The notes under the pieces are model-generated. The model was not told the DNA's origin. It saw only the letters and a list, made by a program, of their open reading frames with translations, and searched no databases. Made by a program: the position numbers and the translations under genes. From NCBI GenBank assembly GCA_020796225.1, contig CM036758.1, positions 65,644,774-65,708,773 of the forward strand: 64,000 nucleotides of DNA. Direction: 5' to 3'. Numbering within the stretch: position 1 is the stretch's first letter; each line of letters starts with the position of its first letter. Of the stretch, positions 21,855-31,816 are shown piece after piece. This stretch comes from Arion vulgaris. Lineage: Eukaryota > Mollusca > Gastropoda > Stylommatophora > Arionidae.

Positions 21855-22418
21855 TCATCCCGAATCTGACGATTCCATGAGGTTGATAATTGTTACTGGC
21901 TGGACAAATTGTAATCCATCTCGGTGCCAGTACTCGTCTTCCTCTCGGAGCACATGTTCAACACACTTCTTCCAGAACTGCATGTCTATCATTGAGAGGG
22001 ACTCACGTGTCAGAACTTCAACATCACACATTTTAAACGTCCTGTTCTGTTCGGCAACTTGCCCTTTTACTTTAGCCCAGACAAGCTCTATCGGATTGAG
22101 GTGAGCATGATATGGAGGTAGTCGCAAAGACGTGTGGCCGTATTCCGCAATGATTTTGTCAATATGAAACACCTTTGTCTTATTTGTCATCCTCACCAGG
22201 TGCAACAACTCGGGTTTCAAATATGTATCATCGAAGGTGACATTTTCCTTAGCAAGCCAAGTCCTAATTTGATCTTTTGTATTTGATGCAGTTGGTACTT
22301 TGTCTTCCGCTGATACTGCGTTGTGATAGGATGCATTATCCATTACCAAGCATGATGGTCTGTTTAGAATTGGAAGTAGATCTTTCTCCATCCAGTGCCT
22401 GAAAATATGTCCATTCAT
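21855..22418 (-). CDS. DDE transposase C-terminal half (ORF2, copy A)
   Basis: 187 codons starting MNGHIFRHWMEKDLLP. The second catalytic aspartate is in CLVMDNASYHN and the glutamate in HAHLNPIELVWAKVKG. I count 83 residues between that D and E. This is a long spacing, unlike the 34-39 of classical Tc1/mariner and close to what I recall for the reported DD82E group. The end is IINLMESSDSG. The upstream reading frame continues into DYHTEM-type sequence that joins naturally to ORF1, showing that the two ORFs were once a single gene split by a -1 shift. Confidence 0.8.
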   Translation of the reverse strand: MNGHIFRHWMEKDLLPILNRPSCLVMDNASYHNAVSAEDKVPTASNTKDQIRTWLAKENVTFDDTYLKPELLHLVRMTNKTKVFHIDKIIAEYGHTSLRLPPYHAHLNPIELVWAKVKGQVAEQNRTFKMCDVEVLTRESLSMIDMQFWKKCVEHVLREEDEYWHRDGLQFVQPVTIINLMESSDSG

Positions 22419-23122
22419 TTCTGTGTGGTAGTCCCTACCGTCGGTACTTTTGATTGGAAAATAAGTCCAGCGTCATGGACAAGACCTTCTTCACTACTTC
22501 CTGCATGTGTTAGTATAATACGCTGGCCTTTGCTGCTTGGTATTTTTCTTTTCTGTTCACCGTCTACTGATTGCCATTCTTTAGCATTGGTGTGGTGAGC
22601 ATTGACCCAGGATTCGTCCAAATATACAATATCATAGCCTTGCCTCCGTCGCTCACGGATCTGCCTCAGGTATTTACTTCGGGCAGCAATTAAATGTGAC
22701 TTTTCACAAATAATATTCCTGCCGCCTATAGTTTTTCTGAAGGTGAAGCCAGCGGCTCTTACAATTTTCCATAGAGTACTTTTAGAAATGTCTATGCTGC
22801 AATCTGATTGCAGTTTTAATTTCAGTTTCCTGAGAGTAACAAGTTGATTTGTCGCAAACATTTTCAAGAGCTCCCGTCTTATGACATCTATGTCAAAGTC
22901 GTCAATTGTTCTTTTCCTTCCTTGCTTGACATTAGTGCACTTTGTGTCCTTTTTAATCCATCGGGAAAAGGATTCTCTATTCAGACCAAGCGCCAGTTGC
23001 GTTCGTTTCTCAGGGTTATGAATATCGCAATATAGATGACCTCTCTTAGATTCCCTACGGAAGTGTTGGTATAGTAAAACTATAACCTTCTGCATTGTTA
23101 TAAATGTGCACTTCAGACTCAT
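22415..23122 (-). CDS. DDE transposase N-terminal half (ORF1, copy A)
   Basis: About 235 codons from MSLKCTF; an upstream in-frame ATG at 23224 would add 34 residues that look less protein-like. The first third is basic (HFRRESKRGHLYC). A helix-turn-helix segment covers FDIDVIRRELLKMF to STLWKIVRAAGF. The first catalytic aspartate is in VYLDESWVNAHH, typical of Tc1/mariner/IS630-type DDE transposases. The frame ends TTTQK-stop, and the TGA overlaps the ATG of ORF2 as ATGA. This is the only copy with ORF1 uninterrupted. Relatives normally have the two halves in one frame, so it is probably not active alone. Confidence 0.75.
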   Translation of the reverse strand: MSLKCTFITMQKVIVLLYQHFRRESKRGHLYCDIHNPEKRTQLALGLNRESFSRWIKKDTKCTNVKQGRKRTIDDFDIDVIRRELLKMFATNQLVTLRKLKLKLQSDCSIDISKSTLWKIVRAAGFTFRKTIGGRNIICEKSHLIAARSKYLRQIRERRRQGYDIVYLDESWVNAHHTNAKEWQSVDGEQKRKIPSSKGQRIILTHAGSSEEGLVHDAGLIFQSKVPTVGTTTQK

Positions 23123-24285
23123 TATGAATGTGATATCAATGTCAGTTTGATAAGCCAACAAATATGATACAATAGCTTCATACAAATAGCGAGATACACC
23201 TATAACTATACAAGGGTATCCCAATTATAACGTCATATGCTTTCCGCTTTCAAAGTCGACTGGGTTAGGTGACGAATTCCCGTGAAATTGTTGTTTACTC
23301 ACGATATTTCTATGTTACCATAATGTATTTTTAGAACAACGCGTCTGTGTACCGTAGATCTGTTACTATTGTGTACAATCCGGTAAGGTTGATTTTAATA
23401 TAACCTGAAGAAGAAATATTTCAAACTACATCAAATTTTCTTGGAAAAAAATATTTCTCTAGCGTCATGGATATTCTAAGGCTGCTTGCAAAAATTACTG
23501 AGATATAACAGGTAGTTTTCGAGAAAATCAATTTCAAACGTGCTCACGAATTAATGGACAGACTATAGTTCCTCGAATACAGTTAATTTTACAAGTGTTA
23601 ATGTTTGTTTTTGAATCCTCATACTAAAAGTTCGGACGTCGTCTCGGCCTAGGTCGTAGAAGTGGCCTCTCTAGAACCGGGTCGTCTGGTCTCTGGTCGT
23701 CTTGTCTCTGGTCATCAGGTCACTGGGTGTTTGTTCACAACAACACCAATATTCATCAGATGATTGTAAGGTTATATGTCTCTCCGTATAAGAAAACAAT
23801 ATTCTCTTATTCACTTCGCTAGTTGACTTCTGACTATCTCCCTCACTGTTCAAAGCTTAGTGTTCCTTCAATTTTGTCAGAAAAAATATAAGACTATAAG
23901 TTAGTCTTCCTCTCTCTCAATATTCTTCGTACCACGGAACTCAGTCTCGTGTGTTACCTCTTCGAGTCCTTTTCTCTTCCTGTCTATAACTATATCTCCT
24001 CAGTAGTTTGTGTCGTCTCTCCTGTAAATCTAAAGTTCAACTGAATATGTATCTACTAACTTAAGTCCTCCCAAATCCCAGCTGACCCCTTTCCCTGTCT
24101 CGAGATTAAGGGAGTCCTCGAATACCATGGGATAAACCAATGGTCTGAGTTTGTAAACTGCTGGTCAGCAACCAAGAATTAGTAAACAAGGTGTTTACCT
24201 ACAGACTCAAGGACACCCAGTGCAATAAGGGGGTTGTTTGGGTTGACCCGACTATACCCTAATTAAGTTTAAACTGTTACAGATA

Positions 24286-24600
24286 TAGATGTAACGTGCT
24301 GAATCCCTTGCGCAATATCGCCAAATGTGGCGCTGTAACAATACAAGAGGGACCCGCATAGCTGAGGATAATCGTGCCATTGAGGCACATAGATAACAAG
24401 CTGCAGAAGAGACAGAACACACAACACGCACATGTCTGACCTTGATCATGTATGCCCCACCTGTGGTAGGGATTGTGTTCTAGGATTGGACTCTACAGTC
24501 ACTTCCGGACACACCAGAGAGGTGAAGCAGCACATGTCTAAGACTGGTGTCATCATCGCTTGCGATGGACGGCTATTATTATTAAATATACATATATTAT
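24286..24600 (+). pseudogene. LA-family LINE C-terminus (3' part of split copy)
   Basis: It continues the copy at 19645-20905. It has an ESLAQYRQMWRCNN-like segment, then HVCPTCGRDC at about 24445, part of a C-terminal zinc-finger-like motif (CPTCGRxC...H). It ends with CDGRLLLL and an ATT-repeat tail at 24577-24587. Frames differ between segments, so it is dead. Confidence 0.75.
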
Positions 24601-24686
24601 TGATACTATAAACGGATAGTTTAGATATGCATATATCATTTAAATGGTTGGACAGCATTCAGAGATCCCATCTCAAGACAATGACT

Positions 24687-24908
24687 TGATTGTACACAGG
24701 TGGACATGATGTGCGACGATCGGAACAGGAAACGAACTGATTGTACACAGGTGGACATGATGGAGTGCAGGGAAACGAACTGATTGTACACAGGTGGACA
24801 TGATGGAGTGCAGGGAAACGAACTGAGTGTGCACAGGTGGACATGATGGAGTGCAGGGAAACGAACTGAGTGTACACAGGTGGACATGATGCAGTGCAGG
24901 GAAACGAA
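24687..24908. repeat. 43-bp tandem repeat built from the RNase H motif
   Basis: There are five units of 43 bp (TGATTGTACACAGGTGGACA, then TGATGGAGTGCAGGGAAACG, then AAC). Because 43 is not a multiple of 3 the frame rotates from unit to unit. Only the last unit is in frame with the downstream LR coding sequence. Confidence 0.9.
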
Positions 24909-25000
24909 CGTTCTGACTCTCTTTCAAAAAATGTCCCGACTGAAGCTGGCAGAAGTATGGACATAGCCGATGTCATCAATGCGGTATGCTCTCAATTGTA
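24687..25000 (+). pseudogene. LR retroelement RNase H fragment with tandemly repeated motif
   Basis: The rightmost frame gives YTGGHDAVQGNERSDSLSKN followed by DIADVINAV. This matches the RNase H HxGVxGNERADSL signature and the DIxxAL region of LR. To its left the same 43-bp coding block is repeated five times, so the protein-level motif is scrambled. There is no complete domain. Confidence 0.7.
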
Positions 25001-25010
25001 TCTTATTATT

Positions 25011-25080
25011 CTAGCGCTCCAAATCGTCCACTTGTTAACTACTCTGTGTGACTTGTATGTGATATGAGCCAAGTCGTATC
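25011..25080 (-). repeat. S1 tail fragment
   Basis: AGCGCTCCAAATCGTCCACT and GTTAACTACTCTGTGTGACT correspond to the S1 3' end in reverse complement (compare 46939-47010). Confidence 0.6.
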
Positions 25081-25970
25081 ATCCCAGCTTATACATGGGG
25101 GCCAATGTTGATACTTACAATAGCATCATGAAATAAACAAGAAATGTAGACATAGTTGTTTTATTGTTTTTAAATAACTTACATTACAGTTAAAGATAGC
25201 TGCCATGTCATAATGCCATCCCCTTACACTTCCATGTTTGGGACTGGCAATGGAGGAGCTACTTCGAGACGTTCTTTTCACATCGCTACTTCTTCGGTAC
25301 AATGTGCGTGTGTTAACATATGTGGTAGGAGGTATCACTACAATAAAATAGCTCTTTTCTCTGGTTCTTGTATACTGTGTGGTACTGATGACCCATATGT
25401 GCCTCTTTGCGGAAATGCGCGTAAAATATAAATAACACTTTTTTGCATTGTAACTTCAAACTCACTAAAATTGTTTTATCAATGTCTGTTTTGAGAAGTC
25501 AACAATATGACCCAATAGCTTCACGCTTATTTGGTATCGTCTTTATCTAAACTTTAACTAAAAGTCCGTGTCGCACTTATTTGTGTTACACATTTGTTTA
25601 CCACGGTCAACGGCGATTGAAAATGGTGCGTGGAAAATGCAAGATTCGTTCAAAAATCCAGGGATTTCGTCCTGAATGTTGCTTTTTGTCATCAATGTAT
25701 TAAATGGCTGTAAACATTAGTTTCTCCAACCATGCCAATGGATGCGTTAAATATATAGCACAAAAAGGAAACTTCTAGATGGTATGATTGTTTGAATGGC
25801 AAACATATTTTGTAGCGTTGGGAACATGTGTAGTTCACATGCAAGTTTTCAAGTTATTTCATCAAATGGTTACAAAGATACACATTTTTATCTGTGGGCA
25901 TGACAAGCTGAACGGATTCATTTTATAATCAACTTCTCATGTGTACGGTTAGCAACTGGATTTTGGGATG
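25081..25970. other. Unassigned sequence
   Basis: No family is recognised. A 72-codon open stretch at 25213-25431 has several cysteines (CACVNICGRR, CILCGTDD) but no match I know and no homologous copy in the window. I do not call it a gene. Confidence 0.5.
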
Positions 25971-25974
25971 GCTG

Positions 25975-26475
25975 GATTGGTTATTGGTTACTAACTGACG
26001 TCATTGCACTCCGGGCAGACCCATAGGTGCTCAGTCTCCCCAACAGATATCGAAGAGTATGCATACTGATGGTTCCTGTGGCTCGCTGATTAAACACACC
26101 TCTCACTCTGCCTCTCAGGCATCAGTTCGACTTGAACAACGGGTAACTCCAAACTGCTTAAATCGCTTGATCGATTCACATCGATTTTAGTGTCCTCATC
26201 CAACAGAGAGTCTCGAACAGACCGAAGAATATCCCCCTTATCCATCTTCAACTCCCCAACAATCGATGCTGCTGATGCAAGCCTGTCCGATCTCTCATTA
26301 CCGTAAACACCCGCATGACCAGGACAGTATATCCACGTAAGCCGCTGGAGGTTTGAAACTTCTATAGACAACCTCCACTCATACCGAAACCTGCCCTTCT
26401 GGATCTTGTGAAGCATCGACTGAGAGTCAGATACAACAACTGCCCCAGTAAATGGCTGAGGTAGTTAAGGACAGC
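25975..26475 (-). pseudogene. LR retroelement: RNase H end to C-terminus
   Basis: On the minus strand a 108-codon frame (26090-26416) reads RLTWIYCPGHAGVYGNERSD then RLASAASIVGELKMDKGDIL. This is a clear C-terminal RNase H segment (GHAGVxGNExxD) followed by the LR-specific region ending LPVVQVELMPERQSE. Downstream, after a stop, the sequence to 25975 carries HTLRYLL-like and HLWVCPECND segments, the terminal CPEC knuckle. The upstream half of RNase H is partly present (SDSQSMLHKIQKG). Confidence 0.8.
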
Positions 26476-26539
26476 TCGTGCATGGGAATGTGCCATGACG
26501 TCGATCGCATAACATTGCATAATTTATTGATTGTTTGAA

Positions 26540-26790
26540 AGGGCCATCATAATTGCACTTCGGTGAGTGACTATGTGTGCTCAGATCTCTTTCTTACACA
26601 TAAATATTTGAGCTGCAGCGCACGAACTCCGTAGCACCGGCGAGGGTGCCGTTGTATTTTTTGTAGAAAGTGAATATATTTCTTTTTGAATTTTTAATCT
26701 TTTCTAATGAATTTTGCCCGGGCAGCGAACTTCCAGCCTACTCTTCTCGATTTTTAATTACCAAATGGTACCATTTAATACATGAACTGT
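26540..26790 (-). repeat. S4 SINE body
   Basis: It contains GCACTTCGGTGAGTGACTAT, CTCAGATCTCTTTCTTACAC and CACGAACTCCGTAGCACCGG. It is the reverse complement of the 3' body of S4 at 40740-41030 and 30950-31215. Confidence 0.75.
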
Positions 26791-26894
26791 GTATTTTTTA
26801 TATTGTACAAAATCATTTAGTCAGTGTAGGTTATATTTTGTTTAGACAGACTTATACACAATTAATATTAAATAAAGAACACAAAAACTAAATC

Positions 26895-27415
26895 AACCAT
26901 ATCAACGAATTGCTTTTTGCAGACGACCAAAGTTTAATTTATGAAAATGAAGATCAGCTACAACATCATATGAATTCATTGCTAATAGCATGTAGAAAGT
27001 ACAACATGAAAATCATCAAACAAAAGACCGAGACCATGAAAATCAGCAGAACACCAAGCCAAGCAAACATACAAATAGATAACACCAGAGTAAAGCAAGT
27101 TTCTGAATTCAAATATTTAGGCAGTATTTTTACAGATGGCGGAAAACTAGATAGATAGTGGACATTCAATGAGAATGAAATACAACCAACCACCAATAAC
27201 AGAACACAATAAAAAGATATCGGGTACTAGAGCTAAGGGATGACCAAGAAAAAGATGGATAGACAATATCAAGACCACACTACATAAGCACGGATACAAC
27301 ACAACAAGGGCGACTCATCTAGCCCTAGAACGCACATTAAAGCTCCCATCCCTACGCTTAACGGCAAGAGTGGACAGCCAACTACATCTTCCACCTGGGA
27401 ATAGACAATAGACAA
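26895..27415 (+). pseudogene. L2-family LINE with internal deletion
   Basis: RT residues LLFADDQSLIYENEDQLQHH (about 26909-26968) are followed by KTETMKISRTPSQ and VSEFKYLGSIFTDGGKLDR. The sequence then jumps to SMRMKYNQPPIT and KKRWIDNIKTTLHKHGYNTT, TLKLPSLRLTARVDSQLHL. Compared with other LINEs the part between the YLGS box and the GHLMRMKY segment is missing, so an internal deletion has joined the two. It ends in an AATAGACAATAGACA tail. Confidence 0.85.
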
Positions 27416-27419
27416 AAAA

Positions 27420-28535
27420 ACGAAATATATTGTTTCATAAGAACAGGACCAAGATACATGTAACATAACCGGTGAACCCTGTCACGGTTACAGAGCTGAT
27501 GTAGCTTTTCTTTAATCATCATATGCTGGTAGCATTTGTAACAGATGTTAAACGGTTGATTATGTCGCTGTCATAGTTGCAAAGATCATACGCTTCATCT
27601 GCTGACGATTTTCTAATAGTACTGTTTCAGCATAGAGCACAGAGGGTTGACTGTTGATGTTAGCCATGGTCACTCATGGACCAGTTGATGAGTCACGTTC
27701 AACGACGTGTGGTGACTAGTTCCATTTGCTCATTCAACTTGGGTCCTCCTGAGATCCCGTCAGGATTTTCTTTTCCTTTTCGACCATGGTTGGCTGTTGT
27801 AGATTGCGTGCTGTAGAGCCACGTTTACGACGTGTGGGTACTTGTTTCCATTTAGCTCTCACACCTCTCTGAACCCTGAAGGTCTCTACCTGTGTATTGA
27901 TTTGGAATTTCTCCATCGTGGCGATGGCGAGGTCTCAGGGTGTGTAGTGGATTCCCCGGGCAGGCTGAGCTCAGGAACGGACAGTTAGCCAGACAGCTAG
28001 TGTAGTTTAGTATAGTTAGATATTTAATAGTTGAGACTATGTGTTGCACTCTCTAAGAAGAATGCAACACATAACTACGAGACATGACGTTTTTGTGTAT
28101 TCAAATAGTGACGATTTAGTAACTGTTGCTAGTTAGTAAACAAACAAAGAAAATTCGACAATGAACCTTTGAGATGGGAGGACGTGTTTCGTCTGAATGT
28201 AGTAACCATCAATAAAGAAAGTATCAAACATATGAGAACGTCTCCTTATTTGTAGTGTGTGTGTGTGGAAAACAACATCAGCCCTACACTCTACTGTGTG
28301 GCAAACAACATCAGCCCTACACTCTACAACAATCACCATCACTATATTTGTATGTAGGAGAAACAGCCCCTCCTACAACAATCCGTAACTAATTATAAAC
28401 ATAATTAAATAGATATTTTGAATATGAATGTATTGTGTTTGTAGCATATACTTTTGTTATTGTTGTTATTACGCTACGATGTTGTGTTATACCAACTTAG
28501 GGCCTAAAACATTTAGAGAACGTACTGTCATCAAC
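27420..28535. other. Mostly unassigned; repeat U2 at 27505-27610
   Basis: The part 27505-27610 is the reverse complement of 37225-37325 (ATCATCATATGCTGG, TTTGTAACA, GTTAAAC, GCAAAGATCATA). A 32-bp duplication with AACAACATCAGCCCTACACT lies at 28270-28328. No gene is supported in the rest, including open stretches at 27734-28049. Confidence 0.5.
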
Positions 28536-28539
28536 ATTA

Positions 28540-28880
28540 TTATCATGTTACTTGTCCATTTCGGAACTTGGCTTCCATGACAGCAGTCCTGAAAATCTCT
28601 ATATTCTGTGCAAGGTGACCGGCGTCAGCAGCAGTCATTTTCAGAACGTCAATGACATCTTACGCACATTGTCTTCTAAGTCTTCCTCTCCGTGTTCTTC
28701 CATGTGTCATTCCCTCCAAAATTATCTTCTCTAGGCGCTCATGTCGTTTGATGTGTCCGAAATATTTAATTTGTCTTGATTTCATGTTCTTTAATAGCGA
28801 GTGTAGAGACAATGGACGCGATTTCTGATCTAGCAGTGTCAGAAGGGAACCAATGTAACCTACCTTCTTATATACCACGA
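28540..28880 (-). pseudogene. L5-family LINE ORF2 C-terminus
   Basis: On the minus strand: LLKNMKSRQIKYFGHIKRHE, KIILEGMTHGRTRRGRLRRQ, then VIDVLKMTAADAGHLAQNIE and FRTAVMEAKFRNGQ. This is a LINE C-terminus with the GxxxGxRxRGR box and the terminal RxxFRxAV helix. One stop interrupts it after RRQCA. A second fragment lies at 41940-42020. Confidence 0.75.
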
Positions 28881-28890
28881 AACCTATGAG

Positions 28891-29208
28891 ACATGATACC
28901 TGTATGTACTGTACTATTTGATCTTGTTCAAGTATAATGTTTTCCTGCGTCTGTACATGATACCTGTATGTACTGTACTATTTGATCTTGTTCAAGTATA
29001 ATGTTTGCCTGTGTCTGTACATGATACTGTTGTACTGTACTATTTGATCTTGTTCAAGTATAATGTTTGCCTGTGTCTGTACATGATACCTGTGTGTACT
29101 ATACTATTTGATCTTGTTCAAGTATAATGTTTGCCTGTGTCTGTATATGATACATGTATGTACTGTACTATTTGATCTTGTTCAAGTATAATGTTTGCCT
29201 GCGTCTGT
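28891..29208. repeat. 64-bp minisatellite, five copies
   Basis: The unit is ATGATACCTGTATGTACTGT, then ACTATTTGATCTTGTTCAAG, then TATAATGTTTGCCTGTGTCT, then GTAC. Differences between copies are few. Confidence 0.93.
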
Positions 29209-29479
29209 AAAATAAAAATAAAAGCTAATTTACTTTGTGGATTTACAAGTACCTATGAAGTTGGAGTAAGGCTTACCTGAATGGCGAGGGACAAGGTGAT
29301 AAGGTAAGTAAGTCTTCACGCAACAATCATTCAGAGACTATATGACTATGCATGCATTCTTAGAGTACTGTCACATAAGATAAAAATATGTACAAAGAAA
29401 TGGTGAAAGGATAAAATAGCGCCGTTGACATATTTATAAAGAAATTGTGTAAGCACGTGTTACACTAACAAATAAAATA

Positions 29480-29757
29480 TGGTACCAGGTGTCAGGGCAA
29501 CTGCCCTTGTATTGCCTGGGCTCTCATTGGGAGCAAATATTAGTAGCACTGAAATCTACAAGGCATATCGTAAGAAACGACTGAGATAGGGGCATAGGGA
29601 AGATATCCTAGTAAATAAAAAGAGTGTCAGAATTCGGATGTGCTGGCCTACTTGATTACCCATAACTGGTTCAACGTATACCCGCTCTTAGACTCGGATG
29701 ATATACAAACCACAAGGAGGGGTTAACAGTGGTCGATATGGAGTGTTGGAAGAAGAA
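29480..29757 (+). repeat. S1 SINE-like repeat, full-length copy
   Basis: It runs from a CAGGTGTCAGGGCAAC/CATTGGGAGCAAATAT head through GGCATATCGTAAGAAACGAC, CCTAGTAAATAAAAAG, ATTCGGATGTGCTGGCCTAC and the tail GGTTAACAGTGGTCGATATG, ending GGAAGAAGAAAAAG. Related copies lie at 37999-38245, 46939-47170, 49905-50045 and 51470-51720. It has no tRNA-like promoter that I can see, so it may be the 3' end of a LINE or a non-tRNA SINE. Confidence 0.75.
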
Positions 29758-29780
29758 AAAGTCAGGGCAACAACAATTTT

Positions 29781-30690
29781 TAAAACAGAAATAAAATATG
29801 GAACTTCAAGTTCCACCAATCAAGTGCCATGCCTGCCGACGTAGGAGATCATGTCTCTCCACAACTCTCTCTGCTTGGTGCATGTAATCAGCTCTGATCT
29901 CGATCTTGTGTCGAACCATGATGTCAGGCCATCCAACATCTTCTCCCTCTGTCTTCCATGATCTCTCCTTCCCTGAATTGTATCTGTTGTTACCAAATGT
30001 TCTAAACCTTCTCTTCGCTTTATATGACCAAAGAACCTTGATTGTCTGATTCGTATTCGTTTGTTAAGGTTTCTTTGTGTTCAGGCCTGATTTAAAGCCT
30101 CCTCATTTGTTTTCTTCATTGTTCATGGAATCTTCAGCATTCTTCTGTAAACCACATCTCTGTGGCTTCCAATGATCGTATTGATTGTTTAGTCATAGTC
30201 CATGATTAGCGACCATACATACGTATTGGATCAAAATAGCACTGGAGTATTCGTTTTCGCATTGTCATTGGTAGTGAATTCACACATAGTGTGTTTTTCA
30301 TTTTCATAAAAGATGATTTCGCTTGAGCTATTCTACTTCCAATCTCTGTTTTACACCTGCCATCTGATGTTATGATGTTCCGAAGTACTTGAATCGATGG
30401 CACATAGTTCAAGTTTCAACTTCAAGTTAACTTCAAGTTACATAGTTTTACAAATTAATTGCATATTTTTAATTCTAATGTTGTTTCAAACTTAACAAAT
30501 GCTAACCAAAGTTTGAAAATAAATAAGATGTAGAACGTGTGTTGAATATATTTGAAAAATAGATTTATAAGAACACTAACGAACACAGAAGTGAATTAAT
30601 TCAAGAGAACAGATACATATAGAGATATGTCAGGTAAAACATCAGTACTGATCTTAATTAAAAACACACACAAAAACGTTAATGATTCGT
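29781..30690 (+). pseudogene. L1-family LINE remnant split by an L4 insertion
   Basis: The first piece (29781-29812, ATAAAATATGGAACTTCAAG) matches L1 at 1846-1868. The rest resumes at 30418-30690 and aligns with L1 1865-2080 (TTTGAAAATAGATTT, GAGATATGTCAGGT). It is decayed with many stops. The intervening 29813-30417 is an L4 LINE in opposite orientation. Confidence 0.7.
29813..30417 (-). pseudogene. L4-family LINE inserted in L1 remnant
   Basis: The sequence is closely related to 16030-16640. On the minus strand it gives TSDGRCKTEIGSRIAQAKSS, FMKMKNTLCVNSLPMTMRKR and, lower, the GRRDRGRQR region and the C-terminus ending near GCACTTGATTGG. AACTTCAAGTT occurs at 29802-29812, again at 30418-30428 and in tandem at 30429-30439, consistent with a target-site duplication. 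It is truncated and frameshifted. Confidence 0.8.
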
Positions 30691-30698
30691 CCGCATAA

Positions 30699-31215
30699 GC
30701 AAGGGTCTCTCTGTAGCGCAAATGTTAGGGACTAGTTATGTCTCTCTGTAGCGCAGAGGTTAAGGACTAGGTATGTATCTAGTACCAAAGATACCAGGTT
30801 CGCTCCCTAGTAGAGCCATCTGGATATTTTCTCAGATATCCCTGATCTCTATGTAGATTAGATTGAGTTCCTAGTCCTATCGGAGACGGACGATACAACG
30901 TAGGTCCCGTGTTCAATTTGAGCATGCAATAGAACCCTTGTTGGTTTAAAATTGGGAGGAACAGGCTAGAAATCCTATGCCCGTGCACAAATTCATTAGA
31001 AAAGATTAAACATATAATTTCTACCAACATTTCTTCACCATCTTCAAAATAACGGAGTTGATGAACTGCAGCTGAGATCTCCCTGTGTAAGAAACAGCAG
31101 AAATGTTTACTCACTGAAGTGCACAAATGTTTACTCACTGAAGTGCAGAAATGTTTACTCACTGAAGTGCACAAATGTTTACTCACTGAAGTGCAATGAT
31201 GAATGTCCTATTAAT
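30699..31215 (+). repeat. S4 SINE, near full-length, with tandem 3' end
   Basis: The head contains box-A-like TAGCGCAGAGGTTAAGG and box-B-like GGTTCGCTCCC (about 30740-30810), a tRNA-type pol III promoter. The head start is partly duplicated at 30699-30735. The body contains GGAGACGGACGATACAACGT, GTGTTCAATTTGAGC and ATTCATTAGAAAAGATTAA. The 3' part is amplified as four ~26-bp units. It ends with AATCAATCAACC. A chance 135-codon frame on the minus strand is not a gene. Confidence 0.8.
31090..31195. repeat. 26-bp tandem repeat from the S4 3' end
   Basis: AAATGTTTACTCACTGAAGT followed by GCACA or GCAG repeats four times. Single-copy S4 members have one GTTACTCACCGAAGTGCAAT here (about 40978), so the array grew from the SINE end. 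Confidence 0.88.
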
Positions 31216-31219
31216 CAAT

Positions 31220-31440
31220 CAACCAAAAGTAAACAGATTACCAACAGACAGTGCGCCTCAAAGAGCAATGTTAATCCGATACAGGGGATATAAAACAAAA
31301 CTCACGCCACGCAAAAAACGATCTCAGAGATAACAGAGGCGACGAAAAATACTGTTTATGAAGCGCACACAAATACCCGTTCTAGAAATCTCTTCTTATT
31401 CTGACACGGTGAAGAAAAAATAGGATTATTATTTAAAACA
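31220..31440 (+). pseudogene. L3-family LINE C-terminus
   Basis: The frame gives RLPTDSAPQRAMLIRYRGYK, then a basic segment, NTVYEAHTNTRSRNLFLF and CDTVKK. It is the L3 copy that best shows the ancestor of the 33-bp satellite unit (AATCTCTTCTTATTCTGACA). It is interrupted by small indels. Confidence 0.75.
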
Positions 31441-31690
31441 TCAATAAAACACTAGGATCAGTTGTTATAAGAAAGAGATGGTGTAGATATGTTGGATATA
31501 CTCTGAGAAAAACTGCTCTTCAAGGTTTACACACATTTGGACGTTTACAAGAAACGATAGAAGAAAACTAATCACAACAGAGATGAAGAGATCTGGACGT
31601 ATCAAGAAGAGGTCGGTTTAGGGATGAAAACATCTGATAGAACTTACTGATTAGCTGAATATGTTAAATAGACTAGCACATCCTCAGTTA
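31440..31690 (+). pseudogene. L1-family LINE C-terminus, decayed
   Basis: SVVIRKRWCRYVGYTLRK parallels the VIRKRRWRYVGHTLRR of the 1426-2355 copy. The following part aligns weakly. Stops are frequent. Confidence 0.6.
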
Positions 31691-31816
31691 TGACCTTCAT
31701 TAAGGGGGGATTCTGTAGTTTGGGGATCAAGAAGCTATTTTCGTTGTTTTCATATTAATGTAACATTTGTATAACCATTTTGAAAGATTATGACTTAGAA
31801 GAGTAGAAAACAGTTA

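Larger units (their letters stand above)
21381..23565 (-). mobile_element. DDE transposon copy A (Tc1/mariner-like, long TIRs)
   Basis: This is one of four near-identical copies (B 31817-34002, C 42465-44319, D 47564-49729). The terminal inverted repeats are about 100 bp, with AGTCTGTCCATTAATTCGTG outermost. The low-coordinate end in this copy is slightly decayed (CTCTGTCATTAATTCG). TA follows the high end at 23566. It lies within the probable solo LTR. Two ORFs on the minus strand encode the transposase halves. Confidence 0.92.
20910..24281. mobile_element. Probable solo LTR (TG...CA) inserted in LA LINE, itself hit by DDE copy A
   Basis: The insertion starts TGTAACAG and ends CTGTTACA. It is flanked by GATA at 20906-20909 and 24282-24285. 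Removing it rejoins the LA LINE in register (compare the minus-strand LA copy at 50575-50725). Without the nested 2.2-kb DDE transposon the insertion is about 1.2 kb and non-coding. That, with the TG/CA ends and a 4-bp duplication, fits a solo LTR. An alternative is a non-autonomous DNA element. No tRNA primer site or internal region is present. Confidence 0.7.

Noticed and set aside
25213..25431. Small gene with cysteine pairs
   Set aside because: Single short frame with no family match or repeat copy to support it.
30740..30815. Functional tRNA gene
   Set aside because: It is the head of SINE S4, repeated at several loci with variable sequence.
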